A stretch of 64,000 nucleotides of DNA from Planctomycetales bacterium (lineage in GTDB: Bacteria; Planctomycetota; Planctomycetia; Planctomycetales; Planctomycetaceae), in assembly GCA_026400835.1 (NCBI GenBank), contig JAPLOA010000100.1:1-64000 (forward strand). The letters are read 5' to 3'. Made by a program: the position numbers and the translations under genes. This document shows, piece after piece, positions 14,662-23,660 of the stretch (position 1 is its first letter; each line of letters opens with the position of its first letter). The notes below the pieces were generated by a model. It was not told the DNA's origin. It searched no databases and saw only the letters and a program-made list of their open reading frames with translations.

Positions 14662-16854
14662 ATGAATATCCCACAGTCTTTATGGAACGCGATTGGCGTT
14701 CTTTTATTCTCCCTCGCCTGTTTAATTCAGGTGGGATGCAGCGGCACCGACACGGGAGACGCACCTGCAGCGTCGGCCCCTGCGAAAGACTCAGCAATTG
14801 CTGACTTCGCCGAGGAACGATATCTCGATGAGTCTGAAGCGATGGTTGCAGGAAATGTTGCTTCAAACGATAGTCGGGCTCGCAGCCTCTCAACAGTAAT
14901 TCGCGGCAACACTGAGTCGCCGACGGCCAGAGTCACATTTGATCTTATGCCTGGCGAAGAACTGTGGGTGATCGCAAAAGGTTTCACATCCACGCCACAA
15001 CCTCCCGAAGATCGCCCCGGATGCGGTTGCCTGATGGCAAAACTGCCTGACGTCGAGAAAGAAGTTCCCGTACCGCTCAAGCATACTTCCGTCACCGGAA
15101 ACATCGACGGTTACATCGCTTCAGTCGACGTGACTCAGCAGTTCCAGAATCCTTACAGTTCAAAGATCGAAGCCGTCTACGTCTTTCCACTGCCTGAAAA
15201 TGCTGCGGTCAACGAATTTGTCATGACAGTCGGTGAACGAAAAATTCGCGGCATCATTCGTGAACGAGAACAAGCCGAGAAGATCTACAACGAAGCTCGA
15301 TCGCAGGGCCATGTCGCATCGCTGCTGACAGAAGAACGCCCCAACGTCTTTACTCAGAAGGTGGCGAACATTGAACCAGGCAAACAGATCGACATCAATA
15401 TCCGCTACTTCAATACTCTGCGATACGACGACGGGGCCTATGAGTTCGTCTTCCCGATGGTCGTCGGACCTCGCTACAACCCGCCAGCGACAACCGACGG
15501 CATCGGCTCCGTCGCTCGCGGTGGTAATGGCGTAAGCGGCCAGAACACAGAAGTGCAGTACCTGGCTTCCAACGAACGATCAGGACACGATGTCTACATG
15601 AGCCTCAACATCAAAGCGGGCGTCAACATCGAGAACGTCCGCTGCGTGAATCATTCGGTCGACATCAAGGAAAGTTCCGAAAGCGAACGACAGATTACTC
15701 TGTCTCCTTCGGACTCGATCCCCAACAAAGATTTCGTGCTGAGATATAAGGTCGCCGGTGAGCAGATCAAGACCGCCATGATGACTCACAAGGATGATCA
15801 TGGACAGTACTTCACGATGATGCTCTATCCGCCCGCGGAACTAAAACAGGTTCAGCGAAGCCCGATGGAAATGGTTTTCGTGCTGGACTGTTCCGGAAGC
15901 ATGAATGGTCGACCACTCGATCAGGCTCGCGCAGCCGTGACGCATGCGTTGCAAAAGCTGACTCCGCGAGACACTTTCCAGATCATTGATTTCAGCAATA
16001 CCGCCTCACAACTTGGCCCGGCACCAATCAACGCAACGCCCGAGAACCTCCGCAATGGACTGGCCTATCTGGCATCGTTGAATGGCCGTGGCGGCACAGA
16101 AATGATCGAAGGCCTGAAAGCCGCACTCGACTTTCCTCATGACGAAGGCCGCTATCGAGTCGTCTCGTTCATGACCGACGGCTATATCGGTAACGACGCC
16201 GACATTCTGCACGCGGTCGCTCAGAAGACCGGCGACTCGCGCATTTTCAGTTTCGGTGTTGGTCAATCTCCCAACCGCTATCTGATGGATCGCATGGCTC
16301 TGCTGGGGCGAGGCGCTGTGGCTTATCTGAGTCTGAATGATGACCCTGTCCGGATTATGGAACAGTTCCAGGACAGTATCAGCCACCCGGCGATGACTGA
16401 TCTGAGCATCAACTGGGGCAGCATGAACGTCACCGATGTGTATCCGCAAATTGTTCCCGATCTGATCGTCGGCCGTCCGGTTGTTCTCACTGGTCGATTC
16501 ACCGGAGAACTCGGCACAGTCACCGTCAATGGCCGCACCGGAATGCAGCCCGTATCGTACTCCGTAGCTTTGGACGCTCGCGATGCCAACAAGGAACACA
16601 AAGGCATCGGAGCCGTCTGGGCTCGCCTGAAGATTGCCGACCTGATGGCTCAGATTTCACGAACACCAGATCAGGCCGAACAAATCCAGCAGTCCGTTCT
16701 CAGGACCGCTCTGGATTACAGTCTTATGAGTGCTCTCACGGCTTTCGTTGCGGTTGATTCCATGACGAAGACAGAAGGAGCGTTCGGAACAACCGTCGCG
16801 GTGCCCGTTCCTGTGCCGGAAGGAGTTCGCTACGACACGGCCGTTGAGAACTGA
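14662..16854 (+). CDS. Surface VIT and VWA domain protein
   Basis: 730 residues. The N-terminal signal ends in a weak lipobox (IQVGC, C26), so it is a lipoprotein or a cleaved secreted protein. A VIT (vault/inter-alpha-trypsin) domain spans about 130-265 (GNIDGYIASVDVTQQFQNPY, YVFPLPENAAVNEF). A VWA domain starts near 403, with intact MIDAS DCSGSMNG at about 408, the threonine motif GRGGTEMIEGL and a TDGYIGN aspartate loop. Such proteins bind other proteins through a metal-dependent site, as in inter-alpha-trypsin inhibitor heavy chains. The clustering with the sigma factor, dockerin and cohesin-like genes points to a surface adhesion or sensing assembly. Confidence 0.9.
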   Translation: MNIPQSLWNAIGVLLFSLACLIQVGCSGTDTGDAPAASAPAKDSAIADFAEERYLDESEAMVAGNVASNDSRARSLSTVIRGNTESPTARVTFDLMPGEELWVIAKGFTSTPQPPEDRPGCGCLMAKLPDVEKEVPVPLKHTSVTGNIDGYIASVDVTQQFQNPYSSKIEAVYVFPLPENAAVNEFVMTVGERKIRGIIREREQAEKIYNEARSQGHVASLLTEERPNVFTQKVANIEPGKQIDINIRYFNTLRYDDGAYEFVFPMVVGPRYNPPATTDGIGSVARGGNGVSGQNTEVQYLASNERSGHDVYMSLNIKAGVNIENVRCVNHSVDIKESSESERQITLSPSDSIPNKDFVLRYKVAGEQIKTAMMTHKDDHGQYFTMMLYPPAELKQVQRSPMEMVFVLDCSGSMNGRPLDQARAAVTHALQKLTPRDTFQIIDFSNTASQLGPAPINATPENLRNGLAYLASLNGRGGTEMIEGLKAALDFPHDEGRYRVVSFMTDGYIGNDADILHAVAQKTGDSRIFSFGVGQSPNRYLMDRMALLGRGAVAYLSLNDDPVRIMEQFQDSISHPAMTDLSINWGSMNVTDVYPQIVPDLIVGRPVVLTGRFTGELGTVTVNGRTGMQPVSYSVALDARDANKEHKGIGAVWARLKIADLMAQISRTPDQAEQIQQSVLRTALDYSLMSALTAFVAVDSMTKTEGAFGTTVAVPVPVPEGVRYDTAVEN

Positions 16855-16917
16855 GACGAGGATCGTTGCTCTTTAAAAAGTAACGGCGCGAGCCGTCCGG
16901 TGAATGCCAGAACAAAA

Positions 16918-16974
16918 AATCCCGTCGACGGAGCGACGGGCGTACGGTACACCCGTCGCTCCGTTGACGGGATT
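16918..16974. repeat. Palindromic intergenic repeat, family 2, copy 2
   Basis: Long imperfect stem AATCCCGTC-ACGGAGCGACGGG pairs with CCCGTCGCTCCGT-GACGGGATT. It matches the element at 1201-1253 over most of its length. It lies between convergent genes and may act as a two-way transcript end. Confidence 0.75.
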
Positions 16975-16993
16975 TACTTCGCAAACTCAGCTA

Positions 16994-17671
16994 TCAACCC
17001 TTGCTCTGGCTCTTTATTGGTTGCACAGCTCGCTGCCCAGCCACCGCATTCACTTCCTGCATCTGGCCCCAGCGATAAAGCATGAACCCGAGTACAACAC
17101 CACACGCAGCCGAAGAAAGAACTGCCGCCGGGCTGTGAGTGAAGGTTGAATTTTCAGCAGCCGCCTGAGTTGTCAGGACAAGACCAACCGTGCTGATCAC
17201 GAAACCGATTGCATCGGAGATGATTTCTCGCAGATTGATGCTGCCTTTGAACAGCACGACCAGTTTTCCCAGCACCAGTTGCAGAGCAAAGCTGACGACT
17301 CCCGCAGACATGAGTCCAAACGCCAGCCAGTGAAACGATGAGAAATTCAGAGACTCGGCCAGCTTGTAAATCGGTCCCAGAACTCCTTCCGCGGCTTTCT
17401 TTGCGGACTCATTCTGATCAATCTTCTCCGCCAGTTCACCTACTTTGGCTTCGACCTCCGCCTCTAGCTCCTTTGCTTTCTTGGCAACATCAGATTTCTT
17501 TTCATCGGTGCTGAAAGCCGATTCAGGCTCTCCACTATCTGCCGGAGTGTCCTCTGCTGCACTCGGAACCTGTTCCGTCGCTGCCGGTGTAGGCGTTGTT
17601 TCTTCCTGGCAAAAGCCTGCGGCCGGGATCAGACAAATCAAAGCCATCAAAGACAACGTAAACTTTTTCAT
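16994..17671 (-). CDS. Secreted/membrane protein with coiled coil, unknown function
   Basis: 225 residues from the ATG before MKKFTLSLMALICL, a clear signal peptide; the longer open frame upstream looks non-coding. Mature order: a Thr/Pro/Ala/Glu-rich stretch (about 24-58), an acidic/lysine coiled coil (KKAKELEAEVEAKVGELAEK, about 65-85), then three hydrophobic segments near 113-140, 152-170 and 182-202 and a short basic tail. No domain recognised. It stands alone between the VIT/VWA gene and the DUF58 supercluster. Confidence 0.7.
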   Translation of the reverse strand: MKKFTLSLMALICLIPAAGFCQEETTPTPAATEQVPSAAEDTPADSGEPESAFSTDEKKSDVAKKAKELEAEVEAKVGELAEKIDQNESAKKAAEGVLGPIYKLAESLNFSSFHWLAFGLMSAGVVSFALQLVLGKLVVLFKGSINLREIISDAIGFVISTVGLVLTTQAAAENSTFTHSPAAVLSSAACGVVLGFMLYRWGQMQEVNAVAGQRAVQPIKSQSKG

Positions 17672-18167
17672 CAGCCTGCTTTCGAACACAAAGAGTGAAA
17701 CTTTTCCGCGATCCCAATGCACCCAAAAAGCGTGCAAGGGACATGATTCGCTGCGGTCCGCGAAATATTGGAACGTTCTTTTGCGCCAGCCGTCAATCGA
17801 CCGAAGAAGTCTTTGCACCGACGTTAGAGTCTTACTCCATTTCATGCGCGTACGGTGCGCACATCTCCTGGCAAGCAAACAACGTGATTGGCGAATCTGC
17901 AACGAATTGGCAGGCTCTTATGAGGCAAGGTAATAAAAGCTGCGATTCCTTCTTCTGCCTTCATTCTCCTGCATGTCACCCATTCTCCTGCCTGATCGAG
18001 ATGGAAGCGGAATCGGCTTTCGAAGCAGAACCTTTACGGCGATCGAATCGCAGACGCAGAAGAATAAAGGCAGGAGAATGATTAGAGCTCCTGCCACGGA
18101 TCGGGGCTGGTCCTCAGGCGAACGGCCAGAGAAAACGGGCTCCGTGCGAAATGAAGTGCGCATGGCT

Positions 18168-19478
18168 TCACATCAGATTGCGAGCTTTGATGCTTAGATA
18201 CTCGTTGATCAATCGCTCGGTCAGCAGGTCCGGAGGCGTGTCGATCAGCATGATGCCGGCTTCGCGAAGGGAAGCGGCTTCGTGTGACTGGCCGGTTAAG
18301 ACCTGAGCTGCCGCGGCCGTGTGATAAGCATCCAGATCGGACTCGGGAATACGATCTGCCATTTGCCGCAAACCGACGTCCTGCAGCAGGACACACAAAG
18401 GCAGGTAAGGCAGTGATCGCAGTTTCAGACTCTCGCCAATCACACGCAACTGCAGTTCATCGGTCACGAAGGTAATCAGAACAATCAGAGCGCGTTTTCG
18501 CTGCACAGTCGTCAAATACTCCAACGCCAGGCTGTAGTCGGAGACGTTCTGCGACGCCTGAATGTCATAGGTAGATCTCAGGATCGACTGAATTCCCGGC
18601 TTGCCTCGCACCGGACGGATGAATCGCTCGATCTTGTTGGAGAACGCCAGCAGCGAAACGTTATCCCCCTGCCCCAGCGCGATGTAGCTGAGCATGATGG
18701 CGGAGTTCAGGGCGCGGTCGAGATAAGAGATACCGTCGGTTTGATTTCTCATAAAGCGACCGCAGTCAACCATGATCACGATGTTCTGATTGCGTTCGAC
18801 ATTAAACTCTCGGCTGATGAGTTGTTGTTGTCTGGCGGTGGCCTTCCAGTCAATCTGGCGGATTTCGTCGCCGTAACGGAATTCTCGCAGTCGTTCGAAT
18901 TCTCGGCCCTGCCCCGGCATACGGACCATGCGCACGCCGATTTCGGACAGACGATTCTGGCGAGCCATCAATTCATAACGATAGACCGCTCGAATATCCG
19001 GATAGATGCGAATCGGTGTGGAAAGGGGGCGAATCTGATGACGCGTCCACAGCCCCAGTCGAGTCGGAAACCGGAGGTGCACCGCTGGCATCTCCGATGC
19101 CCCACGACGGCTGGGTTTCACCGAATAGTGAATCGTTTCTTCTTTTCCGGGGCCGACTGTGACGGACTGCGGGAGTCGATCAACTTCGCAGAGGGGGCCC
19201 GGATCATCATGCAGCGTCATCGCCAAAGTGAGACCGGTACGATTGCGAACAGTCAAGGTCGCCGGATTGGAAGCACCGACGCTCAGGACTTCCGAAATCT
19301 CCCGATGGATGGCGACATCGTCAGGGCCGGGGCTGATCAGCAAATCAACGCAGGCCACTGCCACCAGAACCAGGTTCAGGAGCAATGCTGCATCGGCCGC
19401 CGAACGATTCAAGCCGGCCAGCAGAAGTGGCATGGCCAGAATCGCCGCCGTCAGAACGAGTCGCCGGGACGGAATCAT
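18168..19478 (-). CDS. DUF58 domain protein with two N-terminal membrane segments
   Basis: 436 residues. Two hydrophobic segments at the start (LTAAILAMPLLLAGL, ALLLNLVLVAVACVDLLI) anchor it, followed by a beta-sandwich and the DUF58 core (FERLREFRYGDEIRQIDWKATAR). The VWA-like domain has lost its MIDAS serines: the expected DxSxS reads DCGRF, so metal-dependent binding is unlikely. It overlaps moxR by 4 bp (stop/start), and is the last gene of the seven-gene minus-strand cluster. Larger and more degenerate than the DUF58 protein at 246-1139. Confidence 0.9.
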   Translation of the reverse strand: MIPSRRLVLTAAILAMPLLLAGLNRSAADAALLLNLVLVAVACVDLLISPGPDDVAIHREISEVLSVGASNPATLTVRNRTGLTLAMTLHDDPGPLCEVDRLPQSVTVGPGKEETIHYSVKPSRRGASEMPAVHLRFPTRLGLWTRHQIRPLSTPIRIYPDIRAVYRYELMARQNRLSEIGVRMVRMPGQGREFERLREFRYGDEIRQIDWKATARQQQLISREFNVERNQNIVIMVDCGRFMRNQTDGISYLDRALNSAIMLSYIALGQGDNVSLLAFSNKIERFIRPVRGKPGIQSILRSTYDIQASQNVSDYSLALEYLTTVQRKRALIVLITFVTDELQLRVIGESLKLRSLPYLPLCVLLQDVGLRQMADRIPESDLDAYHTAAAAQVLTGQSHEAASLREAGIMLIDTPPDLLTERLINEYLSIKARNLM

Positions 19479-20434
19479 GACTTCGGCGCCTCCACGCTTT
19501 CCAGAATCGCGCGGATAGTTTCGTCGGGAGTTCCGCCTTCCAGTTCGGCTTCAGGACGCAGACGCAGACGGTGCCGCAGAATCCATGGAGCCAGTTCCTT
19601 CACATCATCCGGAGTCACAAAATCCCGACCTCGACTGGCCGCCAACGTCCGGGCCGCCAGCAGCATATTGACACCAGCACGAGGGCTTGGGCCAACGGTG
19701 ACCGAGCCCCATTTGCGTGACGCGTCGAGAATATCAACGATGTATTTCAGAATCTTTGGTTCAATAATGACCTGTTTTACCACATTCTGGATCGCCAGCA
19801 CGTCTTCCGATCCAAGGACCGGTCTGAGGTCGAAATCACTTAATCGCCGCGGATCTTTTCCGGAGGCATAGTGTCCAAGGATGTCGATCTCGTCAGCCGG
19901 TTGCGGATAATCGACTAACAGTTTGAACATGAATCGGTCTACCTGAGCCTCCGGCAGAGGGTAGGTTCCTTCATGTTCAATTGGATTCTGGGTCGCAATC
20001 ACCAAAAACGGACGCTGTAAAACGTGCGTCTTGCCGTCAACACTGACCTGCTGCTCCTGCATAACTTCCAGCAGAGCAGACTGGGTCTTGGGAGGCGAAC
20101 GATTGATTTCGTCAGTCAGCAGGATGTTCGTGAACACAGGCCCCTGATTGAAGCTGAAAGCCTGTTGCTTCATATCATAAATGCTGTGGCCTGTAAGATC
20201 CGACGGCATCAGGTCCGGTGTAAACTGGACTCGACGAAATTGACACGACACCGTTTTGGACATCACGTTGACCAGCAGAGTTTTACCAAGTCCCGGTGGT
20301 CCTTCGATCAGGACACTCCCTTCTGCAAACAGGGCGATGACAACGCCTTCGACCAGTTCAACCTGACCGATCACTACCTTGCCGATCTGTTCGACGACAT
20401 CGTCAAACAGCCTTTTCACATCGCTGAGTTCCAT
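19475..20434 (-). CDS. MoxR-family AAA+ ATPase (second copy)
   Basis: 319 residues. Walker A GPPGLGKT at 45-52, Walker B LLTDEINRSPPKTQ, sensor ATQNPIEHEGTYPLPEAQVDRF. It is a paralogue of the protein at 1265-2293, with a shorter N terminus. Its partners are the DUF58 gene that it overlaps by 4 bp downstream and the DUF4350/DUF4129 membrane genes upstream. That gene set is a recurrent bacterial cluster, thought to act in envelope or transglutaminase-linked processes; biochemical role unknown. Confidence 0.95.
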   Translation of the reverse strand: MELSDVKRLFDDVVEQIGKVVIGQVELVEGVVIALFAEGSVLIEGPPGLGKTLLVNVMSKTVSCQFRRVQFTPDLMPSDLTGHSIYDMKQQAFSFNQGPVFTNILLTDEINRSPPKTQSALLEVMQEQQVSVDGKTHVLQRPFLVIATQNPIEHEGTYPLPEAQVDRFMFKLLVDYPQPADEIDILGHYASGKDPRRLSDFDLRPVLGSEDVLAIQNVVKQVIIEPKILKYIVDILDASRKWGSVTVGPSPRAGVNMLLAARTLAASRGRDFVTPDDVKELAPWILRHRLRLRPEAELEGGTPDETIRAILESVEAPKS

Positions 20435-20540
20435 GGAGATTGCACTTCAGATTTAGGAATAATGTTGGTGATTCAAATGCGTTTGAGATATCGTTGGAGT
20501 TGAAATGATCCTGCATGTTTTGACGAGAAAAAGGGGGGCA

Positions 20541-21983
20541 TCAGGATTCTCGGATTCCTTCCAGCCGTTGCTGCAGTCTCGCCAGCCATCGCAGCATCGC
20601 TGCCGCTTTTGCTGATGGCAGTTGTCCTGATTCCGCCATCAAATGAGCTTCGTGGAGTTGAGCTCTCACTTCCTCAACATCCATACCAGCTCGATTAGCG
20701 ATTTGCTCCGGCTGATCCAGTCGCAGAAGACTTCCATAACGTCTGCGGAGGCGGCTGGTCATATAGTCAAGATAGCTGCGTACAACAGTCCCGCCGTCAC
20801 TTAGTCGGTATTGCAGATTGCCGACCGCCTGAGCACTCTCTGTGAGAGATCGACGCTGGGAGTTGGTGACATACAAGGCTGGTCCGAATCGGTGAAATGC
20901 CATCCAGATCCCAAGAATCGCAACCAGCAATAGTTGGAGAGTACCGATCCGCAGAGTCGGGCTGAACAGAATGCCGGTGTTCTGGAACGAGTCGCTGGCA
21001 TTGAAGTATTCGCTGATCACAATCGCTGGCCGATTATTGTTCGTAGAGTATTCATCTTCTTCCTTTGCCGAACAGCGTTCAACGAAGCGAACGGCCAGCC
21101 TGCGAGATCCCTTAAACAGCATCGCACGATTCGAGAAAAGATCCGCGCTTGAGCACACCAGAACTCGTCCAGAACCCAACTGCCATGTGGCCGCCTCAAC
21201 AGTACCGTCGGCAGACGTGAGCAATGTTTCAGTCGTCAGATTCGATGGTAACTGTAGCTCAGCCGTTGACTGAAAATCGACGTACTCCGTCACCAGACTG
21301 CTGGTTGCGTGGACCGCGACGCCTCGGTCTTTCTTGTCTTCTGTAGCCGTCACACCGGTATTTGCCGTTGTGACAGGAGTTGATCCCGCTGTGGGATTTG
21401 TCGGAGGGGATCCGTCCGTCTCGGGAGTCGAACTGGCCGTATTTTGCGAGTCTGTAGTCGTTGATGACGATGGGTCTTCTGCCGTCGTTGCGCCGTCCGG
21501 AGTCGTGGTTACGGGAGTTGCACCGGGGGCAGTGGTTGCCACAGCCGCGATGGCAGCAGCAAGCGTGATGTTCGATCGATACTTCAAATGAATCCCGAGG
21601 CTCGGCAGCAGGACTTCCGGAGGTGGCTCATTGAGTGCCGTCCATTCGTAGGACAGCCAGTTTGGTGCGAAGAGCAGATCGCCGCCATTGTAGACAAATT
21701 CATAAATCTGTTGCTGCTCTTTTTCGTTCGGATATCGATCAGGCGCAACGAGGATCAAAGTTGCCGATTGAGCCGGCAAGACTTTCACGGCTTCGCGCGT
21801 GACGTCCGGAAACAGTTGGCTCAGCGTCCGATAAAGTCCGAGCTTTCCGTCAACCGTCGTGCTGTAGCTGTCGGCCGCCGAACCGTCTTCTCCGGGAAGC
21901 CACCAGAACTGCAGCAACACCAGCAGCGCAGCGGCGAGTCCCCAAAACGTGTCAGACTGCAGCAGTCGGCGTTTCTTCTTCAT
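20541..21983 (-). CDS. DUF4350 domain membrane protein
   Basis: 480 residues from ATG 21983 (MKKKRRLLQ), which overlaps the DUF4129 gene by 32 bp. A membrane helix near 17-33 is followed by a DUF4350-like domain (GLYRTLSQLFPDVTREAVKVL, then a GGDLLFAPNW motif). Between its halves lies a long Thr/Ser/Pro-rich low-complexity insertion (about 150-230). A second membrane helix (LLLVAILGIWMAFHRFGPALY) leads to a cytoplasmic helical tail. DUF4350 is a fixed partner of DUF4129 and MoxR in these clusters. The Thr-rich insertion is unusual and probably a flexible extracytoplasmic linker. Confidence 0.82.
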   Translation of the reverse strand: MKKKRRLLQSDTFWGLAAALLVLLQFWWLPGEDGSAADSYSTTVDGKLGLYRTLSQLFPDVTREAVKVLPAQSATLILVAPDRYPNEKEQQQIYEFVYNGGDLLFAPNWLSYEWTALNEPPPEVLLPSLGIHLKYRSNITLAAAIAAVATTAPGATPVTTTPDGATTAEDPSSSTTTDSQNTASSTPETDGSPPTNPTAGSTPVTTANTGVTATEDKKDRGVAVHATSSLVTEYVDFQSTAELQLPSNLTTETLLTSADGTVEAATWQLGSGRVLVCSSADLFSNRAMLFKGSRRLAVRFVERCSAKEEDEYSTNNNRPAIVISEYFNASDSFQNTGILFSPTLRIGTLQLLLVAILGIWMAFHRFGPALYVTNSQRRSLTESAQAVGNLQYRLSDGGTVVRSYLDYMTSRLRRRYGSLLRLDQPEQIANRAGMDVEEVRAQLHEAHLMAESGQLPSAKAAAMLRWLARLQQRLEGIRES

Positions 21984-22827
21984 GGAAGGCTCCCCGAAAA
22001 TCCGCAAGACATTGTTCAAACATCTCGGCCGTCGGATTTCGACGGCCAAAGTACACGTATTCAAATTGCGTTGCCGTCGTCAAAAATGCGTTTCGCTTAT
22101 CCTGCCGACGCCAGACACAACGCAGATAATCTCTGTTGGTTAGACCTTTTCGATATCGAATCAGCCCGGCCCGCTCGATCCAGCTCATACTGCCCAGCAA
22201 CAGTTCGCGAATCGCCGCGCGGTGGTCACCGGTCGCGGCAAGGTTGATCGCTCGTGATTCATAAGTCGAAGCCGCCAGTTCTCCGGGCGGAGTGACAACG
22301 TCGGAAAGGATATCTGACAGATCACTCAGCAGGCTCTCTCGTTTCTGCTTCTTCGCATCGATCGATTTAACCACCATCGCGATAATGACGATCAGAATGG
22401 CGATGATCGCGACAATGGCGAGTGTTGTCAGCAGATCCGTGATACCCAGAAATCCAAAGCCACCATTGGATGAGTTCTGTGCCGGAGGCGGACGAGTCGT
22501 TCCTTGAGGAGATCTTAGTCCGCTGAACAACCATTCGAAGAAATCACCAATGGCGCTAAAGACATCGCCTAAGCGTTCCCCGGCCCATTCCAATGCGGTG
22601 CCAAGAAAACCTTTATCGATATCCATTTCCGGGAGTTGTTCGAGAACTCGTCGACGGACAGAACGAAACTCGTTTCCTCCCATGACTTGATCACCGATCT
22701 GATCGATCGCATCGTCCGTCAGCAGGCTGCCTTCCTGAATCGGCGAAACGGGAACTGCAGCATCGGCTATCCCACTATTCCGGATCGTCAGCACGGTCAG
22801 CAGGATAAGGAGCAGGAACTTGATCAT
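21952..22827 (-). CDS. DUF4129 domain membrane protein
   Basis: 291 residues from ATG 22827 (MIKFLLLILLTVL, signal peptide), which overlaps the stop of the upstream gene by 4 bp. A middle membrane helix (LATLAIVAIIAILIVIIAMVV-type segment, about 150-172) is followed by the DUF4129 region: ATYESRAINLAATGDHRAAIRELLLGSM near 205 and RYRKGLTNRDYLR. DUF4129 often forms the C terminus of membrane transglutaminases; here it is free-standing. Part of the RDD-SpoIIM-DUF4129-DUF4350-MoxR-DUF58 unit. Confidence 0.82.
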   Translation of the reverse strand: MIKFLLLILLTVLTIRNSGIADAAVPVSPIQEGSLLTDDAIDQIGDQVMGGNEFRSVRRRVLEQLPEMDIDKGFLGTALEWAGERLGDVFSAIGDFFEWLFSGLRSPQGTTRPPPAQNSSNGGFGFLGITDLLTTLAIVAIIAILIVIIAMVVKSIDAKKQKRESLLSDLSDILSDVVTPPGELAASTYESRAINLAATGDHRAAIRELLLGSMSWIERAGLIRYRKGLTNRDYLRCVWRRQDKRNAFLTTATQFEYVYFGRRNPTAEMFEQCLADFRGAFHEEETPTAAV

Positions 22828-23660
22828 GCCAGTTCCTCCAAACGAGCCGCCTCGGCACGATACTGCAACTGCAGATCCCAGCACTCGTTTCTAATACGCT
22901 GGTCCAGATAGCAGAAGAACCAGGCCAGACGGATCACAGGATAAGGCAGCCAGAGGGCCAGCTGAATTGTCGTGAGAAATGCGGGATCATCATGAGTCAG
23001 TTGCAGGAACACGTCGCGACCATCTCGACTGGCCTCAAGCAGAATTGCGAAAAAAATCGGACGATTGAAAACCATAGTGGCCGCGACATCAATCAGAACA
23101 AACAGCCCGAATGACAGGAAGGACCAATAGAACAGCAGGCCAAGGACTCGACCGAGGCTGCGTCCGTAACCGCCTCCGCCTGAAAGCCAACTCAGTCGTG
23201 CCGTTACGCCGTTAAGTTTTGACTGCTCCAGAAACAAGACTTCCGGCATGTGGCCCGCGTAGGCTGTGACGAAAACGGACGGCACAATCAGACAGAATCC
23301 TGAGATAAATTGAAAGAAGCGGGTCACAAACGACAGCAGTAACCAGCTCCAGAATCGATGTCGCCATGCTTTGACGGAAGCACGCACGGAAATCGGTACC
23401 CCGAAAACCTGGGGCCCCATACATGCGACAAGCAGTGCATTAAAGATGGCACTGAAGAACATAAAGATCATCAGTGATGGAATCAGCATATCGGTCGTCT
23501 GGGAGACCGTCAGCCAGACCAACGCACAGGACGGGACCGCGCAGATGAGCCACAGACGTGTGATCGGTCCGGCGAACTCGCGTGAAAAAACGAAGGCGAG
23601 GTCCATGCATCCGCCGAATGTTCGTCGTTCTACTGAGACGATGCATTCTTCAACTTTCAT
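22824..23660 (-). CDS. Polytopic membrane protein of the MoxR supercluster
   Basis: 278 residues, not assigned to a named family. About five to six hydrophobic segments (for example LICAVPSCALVWLTV, LIPSLMIFMFFSAIFNALLVACM, GLLFYWSFLSFGLFVLI) follow a short N-terminal cytoplasmic part. The C terminus (LPYPVIRLAWFFCYLDQRIRNECWDLQLQ) is a pattern common in planctomycete proteins between SpoIIM and DUF4129 genes. It overlaps the upstream SpoIIM gene by 11 bp and DUF4129 by 4 bp, so it is clearly part of the operon. Confidence 0.75.
   Translation of the reverse strand: MKVEECIVSVERRTFGGCMDLAFVFSREFAGPITRLWLICAVPSCALVWLTVSQTTDMLIPSLMIFMFFSAIFNALLVACMGPQVFGVPISVRASVKAWRHRFWSWLLLSFVTRFFQFISGFCLIVPSVFVTAYAGHMPEVLFLEQSKLNGVTARLSWLSGGGGYGRSLGRVLGLLFYWSFLSFGLFVLIDVAATMVFNRPIFFAILLEASRDGRDVFLQLTHDDPAFLTTIQLALWLPYPVIRLAWFFCYLDQRIRNECWDLQLQYRAEAARLEELA

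Noticed and set aside
18741-19871. Plus-strand open frame of 376 codons
   Set aside because: Antisense to the DUF58 and MoxR genes, low-complexity Arg/His/Gln content, no motif.
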